NCBI GenBank assembly: GCA_012845835.1
Contig: JABAKD010000026.1
Coordinates: 4,789,699 to 4,853,698 of the forward strand
DNA from: Undaria pinnatifida
Lineage: Eukaryota; Sar; Phaeophyceae; Laminariales; Alariaceae
DNA: 64,000 bases
Direction of reading: 5' to 3'
Made by a program: the position numbers and the translations under genes. Below the pieces are notes generated by a model. It was not told the DNA's origin and ran no database searches. It saw nothing but the letters and a program-made list of their open reading frames with translations. The stretch's first letter is position 1; each line of letters starts with the position of its first letter. Shown here piece by piece: positions 12,901 through 27,900 of the stretch.

Positions 12901-15900
12901 TGTTGGAATAAGTGGTCGTTTTTAAGAGCGAACAACTTGCAGATTCGGGCATGCATTCGAGCACGAACGAGCAAAATTGAATAATTATCGGCCGTAAACC
13001 GGTAAGCCCATCAACTTTCACGATGAAAGGCACACAAAAGCGATGAAAAAGTCAGGCTTACAGTTGGAAGTATCCATTACTATGCAATAATAGCAACAAA
13101 ATAATTAAGGCATGATTGGGCGTTTTCTAGAGCGTAAAACAAGCAAAATTAGGGCATATTATTCGCGCATCAATGAGCACAATTCCACACATTAATTGCC
13201 CGTCGTACAACGTGACTTTCATCACCTTCCATGATTTAAGGCACAAAAAAACGATATGAAGCTAAGCATAAAGATGTTATGCTAATATTCGAAAGTATTT
13301 TGGCGTACTCTTCGGCATTTTGAGCTTTAGTCGAGCAAAACGAGCAAAACGAGCATACTTGTCGGTCGTACACCGTGAACTCCACCGCCTTTGATGATAT
13401 AAGCCACAACAAAACCATTGCAACGCCGGGCTTGTAGAAACAATCAAAATCAAGCTCGGAGGGCCTGTTAGGACCAGCTACGTAGCCCAAGGAGGCCGGC
13501 TTTTAGCGCTAGAAGCTGACAGCAGGCGACGACGCACAACACGAATAGCCCGCAGCAGGCGAGCTTCTAGCGTCAGCTTCCGAGGTGACGTGCGCACGGG
13601 ACGACTAGCCTTTGCTTCGCCAGTAATGACAAAAAACAAACGTACGCACACATTGCGCGGTTTGCCCGCGTCGTCGTTGAGTTCATCGGCACAACACGAA
13701 CACACACGCAGTACAGACGATCCAAGTTCAAGATTTAAACACGAACGGTATCATACAACTCCCGCCATCACCTTCTCTATTGAGGGAAAGAAACAACTCT
13801 GCTCCTACCAGGGCGAGCAGTTTTCTAGGCAAGTCACTAGCCTGGGCGGGCGAAATCACCCAACGCCCCCCGTCCCCTACGAACAAAATCCATATATATC
13901 AAACCCCATTATTTGCTCATCGGGGACCGGGGAGCCAGATTTGCGCAAGGCCTGACCCCCGGGAACGGGTCCTAAATGCTCTAGCAGTCTTCACTTAAAT
14001 CTCGCCTACGTGGTCGCGACCACTCTCCGCCAGCAAATAGCTGTCGCGGGTGGGTCCTCCGCTGAGCAAACCCCAACGCCGTGCCCCTTCCTCAAAATAT
14101 GGCCGACATTCGAGCAAAACAACGGCCAGGCTGATGCACGCGCAAACTTCGATGACAATCGACCAGCAGGAGGAATGCCAAACGCTATGCTCGAAAAAAA
14201 AAAGAAGGCACATGCCAAGGGAGAGAAGGGAAGACACCCCCCTAACCATGACCTTGACCATGACAATGACCTTGTACTTGTGCTGTCCTCTTATCCAGAA
14301 AGCCACTGAGGGTAAAAAACTCTCATTATACGGGTTGAGCTGGAAAGTAAAAAGCGACGATAAAAAAACAAAAAAACAAAAGTGCGCGACGTATTCTCAT
14401 TCACTTACTCCGTCAATTTCTGTACCTGCCCGTGTGGCCACTTGGCCAGCCGGGAGATCGAGGCACGGGTCGATTTTTCCCGCAACCTCGAGTGATTTAG
14501 GGAAGCTACGATCCCCCCCCCCCCGGGGATCCTACTACCGCCTCCAACTTCCTCTCTACCCTCCGCGGGAAACAGTGGGCACATGTTGCTCGCAGGATCC
14601 TCGAGCGGCCTCCATGGCCGAAGACATGAACTTTGACCGGACCATAGAGGACGACCGTTTCACGGAAGTTATGGTCTTCTCTCCTCCGGGGACCCTGCCC
14701 TCGCCAACCCAACCTCCTCTCCTTCCTCCTCGGGAAATGTGGCAACGGTACGTTCGGCAGGCTACGTACCCAAGCATACCGGACATATTTTGCTTGGTAC
14801 ATACCCTACGGAAACCTTCGGTAAGGTTCGGGTACCACCTCAATACCGGTACCCGACACTACGGAATTAAGTTCGGTACGGTCTCAATACCGGTACCCGG
14901 CGCCTCCGTAAGTTCGGTACGGCCTCAATACCGGTACCCGACGCCACGGAATGAAGTTCGGTACGATAAATACCGGTGCCTGACGCCTCGGTAAGTTCAG
15001 TACAGCCTCAAAGCCGGTACCCGTGATCAAGGAATCAAGTTCGGTACGACCTCGATACCGGTACCCGACGCCTCGGCAAGTTCGGTACGACCTCAATACC
15101 GGTACCCGACACTTCGGCAAGTCCGGTATGTCCAATGAGATTACCCTCGGTACCGATATACCCTACCGACCACACCCTTAAAAATATTGAGCGCATGTTG
15201 CTCGAGCCCAAGAGTGGCGCTCTTTCCGACACCCCAAAGCGAGCTATGTAAAAGGCGGGATACATTTAGAGCTTCAACCACACCATGGCCCAGATGCTCG
15301 CTATGGTGCATAGCCACTAAAGGCATCGAGGCAACAAAAACACCCCAAAAACAAAAGACGAAGAAAACGCATGTGCTGCCAATTGGTCTGCCTTGCGCCA
15401 AGCTCACCTCGACGGAGGGCTCGTAGACCAGAAACTATCACGACGCGGAACGCGCTGAATGCATGCCAACACGCGGAAGACATACAGACACCGAACACTC
15501 GGAAAAGATATACTTGCACAGACACCAAGAGCCCCAACAACAATACCCTGGCAAGATACACTACAGAAAAATCGCTCAGTTGGCCTTGCGTATGATACGT
15601 AACACACCTCGACGGAGCGCTCGTACACGAGAAGGTCGAACGTCGCGTTGAACCGGGGGTTGAGAGTCCGCTTGATCACGTCCGTCTTGTCCTCCTGCCC
15701 CATGCCCAGCTTCACCTTCACGTACGGGTCCGACTTGCCTGCTCAAATAAAGGTACCATACATAACAGGTGAAACACAACCAAGGTACAAGGTTGCCTGT
15801 TCAAACGCCATGCGAAGTATGCAATAAAACAAAAAAAAGCTGTAAGGTTGCCTAACGAAAGGCCATGCAATGTAACACACAATTCAGAGATACAAGGTTG

Positions 15901-18900
15901 CCTGTGAAAAGACATCCACAACATAGTCGGGTGCAATACAAAAAAAGTATAGTACCAGGTATAACATAAGGTGACCGGCATGAGACGGTGCTAACAATGG
16001 CGGTCACGGAGAAAATCGCAAAAAGGGAACAAGTTTGACATTATTACCTATTTTTCGGAGAGCTAGGCAAAAGTTCGCCAATCGTCGACAACGGGGGGGG
16101 GGGGGCGAGGTACATAAATAGGGCATAAAAATCAGATCTACATTATTTGTTATCTCGTAGAGTGATCGCCGATTAGCGGGGCGGGGCGGAGGTAGTGATT
16201 GGTTGCTTGCCGTAGTCATTAGAGCATACCTGGTACCATTGACCACGCATCCCTTTCGAGACCGCGCACTGCTCCCACTCCTAACCGAGACACCTCCAAC
16301 ATTTGCCAACATTTGCCAACATTTGCCAACATTTGCCAACATTTGCCAACATTTGCCAACATTTGCCAACATTTGCCAACATTTGCGAGCTCATTGCGTT
16401 TCTTCCTTATATGGCGCATGAAAGCTTTTTGCTTATGGTACATATTTTGCTGTGTTTTTTTTTGGGGGGGGAAGCTAAATAAAGCAGAACAACATAATAA
16501 CACCGTGTTGTTTAGACCCAGGTATTACGACCTAAGAATCGACAAGCAAGGAAGTGCGGTTTCACCACCCTTCCACACCTCGGACACATCACGATATAGA
16601 CTGTATCATCATATAGATCCCGCAGATCATACAGATCATTCAGATCATATATATCATCTAGACCATACAGATCATATAAATCAAACATAATCTACTGTAG
16701 ACCCTAGAGTTGTCGTAACGGTGTCTAGATGATGCAGATCGTACGGCTCCCACCGGATAACATGAGCTATTGATCGATCACACACATCTTCCCGAAATAT
16801 CTAGGTCGTCAAGTGGACATCAATGATCTGTCGGTGATCTATCTTTCCGACGTGTGAAAGGCTAACCCTGACAGGAAGAGGGCGCAAAAATCGCGCAGTC
16901 GCGGACAATCACTACTACTCATGACAACTTACTAAAACCGGATGACAGGTGCAGCCATTCCGCAGCTTGCAAAGATGAGTGCCGACCCTGAAAATTTGTC
17001 CATCTCACAGCTGACGTCCTTGAAACTATTTAATAAAATAAAAGCCACGCCCTCTTTTTTCCAACTTCTATTTCAGAATGAAACCTCACCGCCAAGGTCG
17101 GCAGCGCGCAAGTCATCGCAGCCCACAATCGTCAGCTGCACCACCCCCGTCGGAGTCGGGTTTGTCAAGTCCTGGATGCATGCGAGTTTTCGATAGGGCG
17201 GGCAAAATCGGGATGGGTTAAGCCGCACAGTACATCTTGGTTACAGTATACCTTGGTTACAGTACACCCTGGTTACAGTACACCTTGGTTACAGTACATC
17301 TTGGTTACAGTACACCTTGGTTACAGTACACCTTGGTTACAGTACACGTTACAGTACACGTTACAGTGCACGTTACAGTACACCTTGGCTACAGTACACG
17401 TTACAGTGCACGTTACAGTACACGTTACAGTACACGTTACAGTACACGTTACAGTACACCTTGGTTACAGTACACCTTGGTTACAGTACACGTTACAGTA
17501 CACCTTGGTTACAGTACACGTTGAAGTAATTCATACTCAAGTACTAATTCAGGAAGTTAAAATAGAATCCACCTAGGAGTCAGGCGATCTAGTCGGACAG
17601 ACAGACAGACAGACTCGGCTTACGATGCAAGGGTGCCGCGATAAATGTTAAAACCATTGTTGTTGTTGTTGTTGTTGTTGTTGCTCTCACATTAACTCGC
17701 ATAATCAAATCCGTGGTCACAGGACAGGCTCCAGTCACTCTGGAGCTGAGGAATACCCCAGGGAAAAACACACACAACCCAAGGTGGTACACGCATATAT
17801 CACAGCTGACGCAATTCATGCCTCCACCAGAAACATATAAAAGTGAAATCGGGAGTCAGTCTACGATGTGCCAGGTCCAGGCCGGTGTAAAACCATACAC
17901 ACGGTCAAGCTGGTCACTCGATGTTACATGCCCCCAGCTGGTCGGTGCTACTTGCCCGGTCATGATACTTCGAAGTATCATACCTGGTACTCCGTATTAA
18001 ATAATTATTACAAGGACGTCAGCTGTGAGTTCGACGAATTTAGGGTCGATACTCATCTTTGCGAGCTGCGTACTACATCGATCGCCCGTTTTTAGCAACT
18101 TTACATTTTCCCAAGATTTCCTATTACTAGTGGGGATCCCCCTATAGTGCCCATTTAACAGTGGGACCCTGCACTGCCGCTAGGAGATGTTGCGCAGGAT
18201 GTGCACATATGGAGTGCAGATTCAACCCAGGAATCATGCGCAGAGCATGCAGACCGTGCGACTCCCACCCAGTGACATCCGCCAGATCACAACAGATCTT
18301 CCTTGAAAGATGTAGATCATCAAGTAGAGATAGCTCGTCATCTGTCGGACGTGCGAAAACTATACAGGCTGGTTCACGTAAAAACAAGACAAATTATCTC
18401 CGCGGCGAATGCCGCTCGCAATATCCAGTCAAAGCGTGAAAATTTAGTATTATACTGACCCCAATTTGACCAATGGAAGAGGGTGGCATGGCCTAAACTC
18501 GTATCATCGACCAATGACAGGCCTTCATATTCTTCAAAAATATTCAGGCCCCTTTTCCAACCGGAGGCGAGAAAAAAAAAACTGCGCCGCAGTTTGCACG
18601 AACCGGTTGGAAGTACTTCAAGGCATGTCTGTACACATTTTCGCGAAAAAAAAACGAAGATCTGACCCGCCTGTGTTCAACAATAAGCATAATCTAGCGA
18701 AAAAACGGGATCCCACACTAAAACCAAATAATTATAAGGAAATTACGTACGGGTATCTTACTCATTGTACGCACAACAGTCCAAATGTCCATGCCGTTTC
18801 TGAGAGATAGACCTTGAAATTTTGCACACATGTTCTACATTATATGCCCATCCCGAGGCATGACCTCCAGGTTTTACTTATTTATATATTTTTTCGCCGA

Positions 18901-21900
18901 ATAATTTTGGTCCAAGGTGTGCCAAATTGCCATAGAATCTTAACTGACGAAAAATCAGACAAAAAAAAAAACAACGACAGGTGAGGTCTTCGCAATTACA
19001 CATAAAAGACGTGTGCAAAATTTGACGGTCTGAATCCACAAAACGGCGTGGACATTCGCCGGGGAGTAAATTGGGTTTTTTTACGTGAACCAGCCAGTGT
19101 ATTGCCAACAAGAATGGCATAGCATACAACATAGATCCTTCGGGGTTAAGAACATCGATCCTTCGGGTTTAAGGAATAGCTAATAGATAGCCAATGCCCC
19201 CCCCTGAAATCTATAGCCCATGGTAACAAAAAAAGGCAAACAAAGCAAAGCAAAAACATCCCGAGGAAAGAAAAAAATATATACAAATATACAAATATTA
19301 TGTGCACCGCAGTAGAGCAGTAGATATGATAGTAGTGGCCTTTGACCATTTTTCAAGACCATCCGGTTCAAGACTTTCAGACCTGCAGTAGTACAGATCA
19401 CCATCTAGATAATCTAGATAATCTAGATAATCTAGATAATCTAGATCATCTACAGTAGATCCTGCATCTGCCGTTACCCTGTGTTGTGCACGATCTGTCT
19501 ATAAATAGAATAGATCCAACCCAGGAAAAAGTTTGCTAGATCATGCAGATCGTACGGCTCCCACCGGGTAACATGAGTTGTTAATAGATCATACAGATCA
19601 TACATATCTTCCCGAAAATATCTAGATCATCAAGCGGGAACAACAGATGATCTGCTGATCTCTGAAGATTCGGGACATAAAACCAGGTAAATCGGCTTTT
19701 CAAGACAAAAATAAACAGTACATTTTGTGTTTTTTGCTCATCCCATCCATCATCTTCGCACCTTGTACACATATTTCTCTTCTCTGTCTCTTCTCTTTCT
19801 CCCCCCTTACGAATAAACGTAGCTCAGGTCCAGGGTCACCAATCAGGCCCTTCTTCCCCTTCGCCACTACGGTACGCGCCTTCGTTTTTATCGCGCGAAT
19901 ACTTCACTATTTTCTTCCCGTGTCGACTCGCATCGACTTTGCATGGGATCATCTTTGCGGTAATAAAAAAAATAACAATTTCGTACGTAGACACATTAGA
20001 GAAAAGCCCACCAACATTGGCTTACCACGATTCAACACTGTATACCACATAAACTTCGCCAAACTCGGCTGCTGTTGGAAAGCGATCTCATAGAACCATC
20101 CTCCCTGCGCGCGTGCCAGCAAAGCCACAACTCACAAAGACTAAAAAGCGATGTCATGTAATCATCCTCTCTACGCGTGCCAGCAAAGCCACCACTCACG
20201 CATATGTCTTGGTCGTATAGGATGGGCACCGGCATCTTCTTTGGGAACACCAGCATGTCCTTGATGGCGTTGTGGATTATGTCGCCGACCATGTTCCCCA
20301 CATTCATGTCGCCCGGGCCAATGCTCATCACGTCCAGTTTCCCCAGAGAGAACTTGAAGTCGATGAACGGCTTCTCCATGAAGGTCAGCAGTACCGCCCC
20401 GAAGCAAGGGAACTGTTGCATCGACAGTAGGCGTGGTAGAGTCAATAGGCATTGTCAATATGAATCATTAGCAGGCACAATATCACAAAGCACCACTATA
20501 AATAGCGCATGTCGTCAACGGGGCATTGATGGTCAGTAGGTATTGAAGGCCAATATTCAATGACGATCAATAGGTATTGATCGTCAGTAGGTATCGTCAA
20601 AACGTATTTACAGTAGGTATTGACCGTCAATAGGCATTGGTCATCAATAAGTATTGATCTTCAACAGCCATCGTCAGTAGGTATCGACAATGCGTATCGA
20701 TCGTCCATAGTGTTGATCGTCAATACGTATTGATCGTCAAAATTGTATTGAACGTCAACAGGTATTGATCGTCAGTATGTGTTGATCGAGGTATCGTCAA
20801 TGCGTATTGATCGTCCATAGTGTTGATCGTCAATACGTATTGATCGTCAAAATTGTATTGATCGTCAACAGGTATTGATCGTCAGTATGTGTTGATCGTC
20901 GATAGGCATCTTCAATAGGCATCGTCAACAGGTATTGACTGTCAACAGGTATTTTTTAACAATTTTTTTCTAAACGTCACCTGTGAGTTCGACTAATTTA
21001 GGATCGATACTCATCTTTGCAAGCTGCGTGACACACCGGCCGCTCGTTTGTGCTACGGATATTATGAGAGTGAACAGGTATTGACCGTCAATAGGTATTG
21101 ATCGTCAGTAGGTTTAACAGCCTATTTGGTCTCACCTGCGCCACGAGCGGCGCGAGCTCAACCCGCATTCTTCCCGAGAAGCAAATCTTGTTCAGCGTCA
21201 CCAGCAAGGGCACGGGCTTCACCCCAGCCTCGACCACAAACTCGGCGTTACCGGCCCAGCGGATGTCAATGTCAATCACCACCTTGTCCTCCAGAGTCTC
21301 CAACGCGCGCACTCCCACGATCTGCACGGTGAGGGACGAGGGTAATGAGGGACGAGGGTGATGAGGGACGAGGGTAATGAGGGACGAGGGTGATGAGGGA
21401 CGAGGGTAATGAGGGACGAGGTAATGACATGATCTTTGCCGACACCACCTTCCAGACCTCGCACAGATCACAATTTAGTTCACAATTTAGATCACGTAGA
21501 TAATCTATATCACATAGCTCATCTAAATCATACCTGGTAATATGTACATATCCTCTACGGTAGGATCCTGTATCTGCGTATCTGGCGTTATGAGGTGCCG
21601 CGAATAATCTGTATACCGGCAGTACAGATCCCACCCTGGAAATATTTGCCAGATAAAGCAGATCAAATAGCTCCCACCCGGTAACATGAGCTAGACCATA
21701 CAGATCTTCTCTAAATGATCTACATCATGACGAGATTCTACCAGCGCTTGGCGCAGAAGGGAACAACCAGTAGTGGCAGTATGCGGAGTAGTGCCGGTTG
21801 CCGATATAGTGCCGGTATTTCCCTCTGTAGTGCACATACCGGCACTATGTGGAGGGACCACGAACAACACCAGGTACTACCCAATTTACACCATCCAGCG

Positions 21901-24900
21901 CATACAGCAGTAGCCACACGCAGTAGAACGTGCGTAGCAAGGACACATTACTGAAGGTACAACAGTGTCATCACCCCGCACACTCACTACATGTAGCAAC
22001 TGCAGAACATTTTTTTCCCCCCATCCGCCGGAGGATAAAAAAAAAAAAAAAAAATGCAGAACATATTTGATAAATTGCAGAGCGTACGATACAGCTCACA
22101 CAGCTTACACAACATTGAACACACAACACGGTGTCACGTACTAGATAGAGCAAATGAAGAACATACGATACAGCTCATACAGCTCATACAACAAGATGAG
22201 GCATGGTATCATAGACATGGGGTGGTTACCTTGGGCGGGATGGTGCCAAGCGAGACCTTGCGGAAGCCCAGAGCGCTGAAGCCCGGAGGCTTGTAACTGT
22301 CGAGGATAGGCTGGATCGTCGTAGCAAACAAATCCTGCGTCGCGCCCGAAGCCGCTACCCACATCTGGCGTGACGGTGACACCACACGTACGACGTCAAA
22401 TGGTACAGCCGTGGGCAGTCGTACAGCGTGCAGCTCGTCCGTCAGGAGCGCAAGCGTATACCATGTAGCGTATACCATGTAGCATATACCATGTAGCATG
22501 CGAAGCGTACAGCGTGTAATCGTATACGACGTATTAATAGTGTGTTGTTGTGTTGTTGTCGTTGCTGTTGCGTCAATCGATGTCGTTGCTGTACAGCGTG
22601 CAATCGTGTAATGTGGCGGTGTGTTGTTATCATCGCTGTTGTTATCATCGCTGTTGTGTTCAATATGTTGTATAGCGTGCAACGGTTTACCAAGTAATAC
22701 GGTTTGGTGCTGTCGTCATTGCTGTCGTCATTGCTGTCGTCATTGCTGTCGTCATTGCTCTTGTGTGAATTGATGTTGGACAGCGTGCACTCGTATAATA
22801 TGGTGTTGTGTTGTTATTGCTGTTGTAATCGTATAAGATGGTGTGGTGTTATTGCCATTGCTGTTGGGTTGATTTATGCCGTTCACACTTGCTTACTGGA
22901 TGAACAGAGCGCCGGAAGCTTATTAGCTCATGGTCGCAAGAGAGGCTCGAACGTTCTCAAGAAATTAAAGAAAGAACAAAAACAAACCCGAAAAGGAAAA
23001 CGGAGTGAAGTCAAACAGTGCGCACGTCGTACCTTGTCGAGAATCTTGTTCATCCAGTCCACGCGCTCCACTTCAGAATCGGTGTACCACGGGGGGAGGA
23101 AGTCGGTGACGAGTTTCAGCACCTGTCCCGCAAACATGGCAACACCACAAAGGTTGGGCAAGGCGCGGAGGTATCAGCCACATGCACAAAGCATAAAAGC
23201 GTATTATCAATTATCATACGATGCAAACCCTGCCACACACCGTTACAACAAGAACATTAACGCCGTACAAATGTCAGGGAAAACCTGTACCTGTTAGAAG
23301 CTGAATCATGCTTATATGGTGCTTATATGGTGCTTATATGATTATTGTACGAAGACGATAAGAATACTTCGAGGTACCGTCGTATATGTTCATATTTTTT
23401 TCATCGGCCACCCGCAGAATAGCCCGACCTGGTGGAGTACGGGACCTGAAAAAACGACACGACACCGCCCTTTACCCCATCACCCCCCCCCCCCCCCCTC
23501 CCTTCCCAATCCCACCACACCACACAAAAGCAAGAATGGAGCCACACCTGAGTACCCTTAACGACGCCAAGGGCGAGCGCCTTGTGGGGCAAGTTCTTGG
23601 TGCTACCCCCCCCATTCCCCCCCCCGGCCCCCTTCCCCCCCGATCCCACACCACACCACACCACACCTCACCACCGACAACACACCACACCACCTACACC
23701 ACAGCACAGCAACAACGGAAGCACACCTGAGGATCCTTGACGATGCCGAGAGCGAGCGCCTTGTCAGACAAGTCCTTTCGGTGTTGCAGGTAGCTCACGA
23801 ACACGAACGCTGTGGGCAGCACCCAGAAAGCGCTCAGCTCGAACCTGCGAAAAACAAGTGAACAATATCATCAACAGGCGATCGATCGAATCACGAATGT
23901 GAACATCATCAACCCAGCAGCAACAGGGTCATCGCACGTTAGGGATTGCATTTTTTGGGGCAAATGCTTCCCTCACCTTCTGACGTTCTGTATGAGCTGT
24001 TCTGATTGGTTGAGGGAACCATCGGTAACACTACTACTAGTATGGTATATTAATAAGGAATAGCGCGTAGAAATGTTGGTCGGATTGCGCGAACGAATGC
24101 CTTCCAAGTCATGTTTCGGGTGATGTTGTCGATGATGGATGATGATGATGATGATGATAATGATGATGATGATGATCGATGATGATTGATGATGATGATG
24201 ACGATGATGGATGATGATGATGGATGATGATGATGACGATGATGGATGATGATGGATGATAATGGTGATATTCAGCTAGCTCTTGGTAGGAGTTCAGAAA
24301 ATTCTTAGAACCTTCTGCTGCACCCCTGGAGTGGTGCGAGTGTACTGGATTATACTATACCACACTACTTTGAAGTATACCATACTCTACTCTACTGGCG
24401 TCAGCAAGGGCGGACCATCAACAGATGGCCGAATCAACTAAACTAAAAGTGGTACTTTGTATAGTACCCTTCTCGCGATAAAAATGAAGGCGTCTACCGT
24501 AGCGGGGAGGGGGGAGAAGAGCCTGCTTACTGACCCCGGGTCTGAGTTGCGGCTATTAATAGGGAGGGAAAGAAAGAAGGGGAACGAAAACATGAGAAGA
24601 CAATAGACGGGATGAGCAAAACTAAAATAAAACAACTTTACTTTGTGGTAGAGTGACTTTCCATGCAACGAGCAAGGAGATCATGGACAAAGGCAGGTGC
24701 CGCACAACTACACCATACGGCGCACAGTAGAGTATGTACAGCAGTTGTTGTTGTTCTCACATTAACTCACACAATCAAGTCCGTGGTCACAGGACAGGTT
24801 CCAGTCACTCTGGAGTGGAAATATGCCCAAGGAAAAACATTAACACCAACAGTGGTACACGTATACGTCTTATTATAGCTGCAGGAAGTCGTAGATCCGC

Positions 24901-27900
24901 CAAAAGAAAAAGAAAGTGAAATCGTCGGCGACCGCACGCACGCACCTGGGCCATACTTCTGTAGTACATACGTTTCGAGACTCGCACCTGAAACCGACTA
25001 CACCGCACGTGACCAAGAGTACAAGGAAAATAAATAAATAATAAATAATAAAAACAACGCAGCTTGCAAAGATGAGTATTGACCCGAAATTTGTCGAACT
25101 CACGGCTGACGTCCTTGGAATATTTTTATAAAATAATGCACAAGAGTACAAGACACCAAATAATAATACGTAAGCGATCGAGCTGGTCCAGGCTGGGTTT
25201 CGTATTCAAGAAGGGGTGTTTTTTCCTGTGTGCGGGAGCGACTTACCATGCAATGAGGAAGGGGATCATGGCCAGAGGCAGGTGCCACACCGGGCCGAAG
25301 TTCCACACATCGTGCGTCTTGGCCAGGCTCTTGAGTTTGCCGGTGGGGGTACCTCCTGCAGCCAACGATGCGAAGCTCATGCCAGGCCTTTCCGACGCCT
25401 TGAGAGATAACAACGGTAACCCAGGTGAAGCGGCGGTAACAGAGGTGTCAGCTGTCAAAAGATGGGAACATCGGTGAAAAAAATCGGTTGAAACGTAGGC
25501 TTGAAGAGTAGGGCTCAAAATGCAAAAACAGACTCAATTCTGCCCCTGCGGGACGTGTAAAAACAGCTGCCAATAACTTGCCTACCTCTTTCAGACCTCG
25601 GAGGGAAAAATTGACGACGAACATTAGCGAATACGGATTAATCGGCCACTGCAGGTTGGCGATGAGGATGATAAAATTGGTGTCCGAACGACAAGAGTGC
25701 AATAATTGAAAGACTCTCTCGTACGGAACAGGTGCAGCATGACGCTACTCGTACCGCTGCGCGCTCGCGGTAAAGGCAGACGCTTGAAAATACCGCGATC
25801 GATCGTGGATTCTTTCGTCCTTATGCACGGGCCCCAACAAGGGTAACAGCCCAATGCTTATTACTATTATATGTGCCAAATGCACCTGGTCGTTGTTAGT
25901 GCTTGGGCATAAATTGGTCAGTTTTTTCAACTAGATTACGACAATGCTAAGACCGTTGCTAATGGCAAGGAGATATGAACAAAAAACATAACCAAGCTTT
26001 TTTCTTGGGTATTTCGCTGAAGAGATTTTCGTACCGTCGCTGTGGGGCAAACATATTATTTTCTAGGTTTTTTTTTTCTCAGGCGGCGCAATTTGTCGAT
26101 TTTCGACAAGACTAGGTCGACGGTGTCCAAGATCCGACGTGAGACCTTCAATCTCGAGAAAAGAGATGACCCACAGCCAACCCTGTTCGTTCCGAACAAG
26201 GCCACCTACATGCAGGTGACGGCGCCGAAGACTTTAGGGCGATCCACGCTCTATATAGGGCGCGAGAGGTTGCCCGGTTATCCTGTGGTTTTCCGTCAAA
26301 TCTGATCAAAATTCTATTTTCTGCCCGTTTGGGGACGATCTAGAGTGAAAATATCTGTTCTCTACACACCAGCCGCTAAACGTGTTCTTAACAGAAGCAA
26401 GTCGGCGCCCGCCACACATGACCGGCCGTACGTTGAGCACTGTACGCCAACGGTGAGTCGGAGCCCCTCACGAGCTCGCTACGTTCAGATTTCACGACGC
26501 TGTCGTTGATTTCGTCGAACGAAGCGCACGCGAAAGCTTGCCGCTTCAAATCCAAGACTTGCTCGAGAATTTTGAAGCAGGTGTTGCCCCAAGAGCGCCT
26601 GCAGGAACCCATATTTTCTGAACAAACGGGCAGCTAAAAAATAGTAAAAATGGACCCAAAGGCAGAGTCGTACAGGAATACTTCGGCTGGCATCTTCGAA
26701 ACCTAAACTTTTTTGGGCAACATCGCCTTGCCAGTAGCAACGATCTACTTAACACTATGCTGTGGTCGTATAAAAAATCGCCATGTTTCCCCCTCAAAGT
26801 CCCGCAAGGTATAACAGGTATCACAGGTATCAATCGCTTATGATCGCAGCAGCTGGAAAACTCGTCGAGACCAGGAACGAGGACGAAGCAACACAAAAAA
26901 CAACACGGAAAAAAAACTCACCGGTAAGCCACTGGCGAGCCTGCGGAACTCCCTGCGCTCGTTCTTCTCCGCCACCGCGATCACGGCCTGGGCTTCACGT
27001 ACCACCCGCGGCACCTTGTCTATCAGGCCAGAGGAGATGGCTCTAAGCAGAAACAGCAAGTGTTCTGCCACAACCACCAGCACCACCTGACCGTCACATT
27101 CGTCGTCACATTTGTCGAGTAAACACACCACCGCTGTTCAGCGAGGTACTTGCAATTTACACCATCACCATCGGCAACGATACTGACATCACATCAACAA
27201 TTGATACTGACATTATACGAAGTACTGACATCAATAATTAATACTGACATCCATCGATAATTGATAGTGACATCACATCAACAATTGATACTGAAATCAC
27301 ATCAGTAATTGATACTGACACCACATCGATAATTGATAGTGACATCACATCAACAATTGATACTGACATCACATCAACAATTGATACTGACATCACATCA
27401 GTAATTGATACTGACACCACATCAATAATTGATACTGACACCACATCAATAATTGATACTGACACCACATCAATAATTGATACTGACATCCATCGATAAT
27501 TGATAGTGACATTACATCAACAATTGATACTGACATTACATCAGTAATTGATACTGACACCACATCAATAATTGATACTGACACCACATCAACAATTGAT
27601 ACTGACATCACATCAGTAATTGATACTGACACCACATCAATAATTGATACTGCCACCACATCAATAATTGATACTGACATCCATCGACAATTGATACTGA
27701 CACCACATCAATAATTGATACTGACATCTATCGATAATTGATACTGACATCACATCAATAATTGATACTGATATCCATCGCTAATAATAACGGCATCAAG
27801 ACCAACGAAGACGGTCATAATGGTCATTCCAGCGAACACGTATGTATCGCAAAGACTGTCATCAAGACGGACGTAAATCAGCAGGCGTTCTGCCACCACC

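Noticed and set aside
17237-17576. Three overlapping open frames
   Set aside because: All are translations of the TTACAGTACAC minisatellite.
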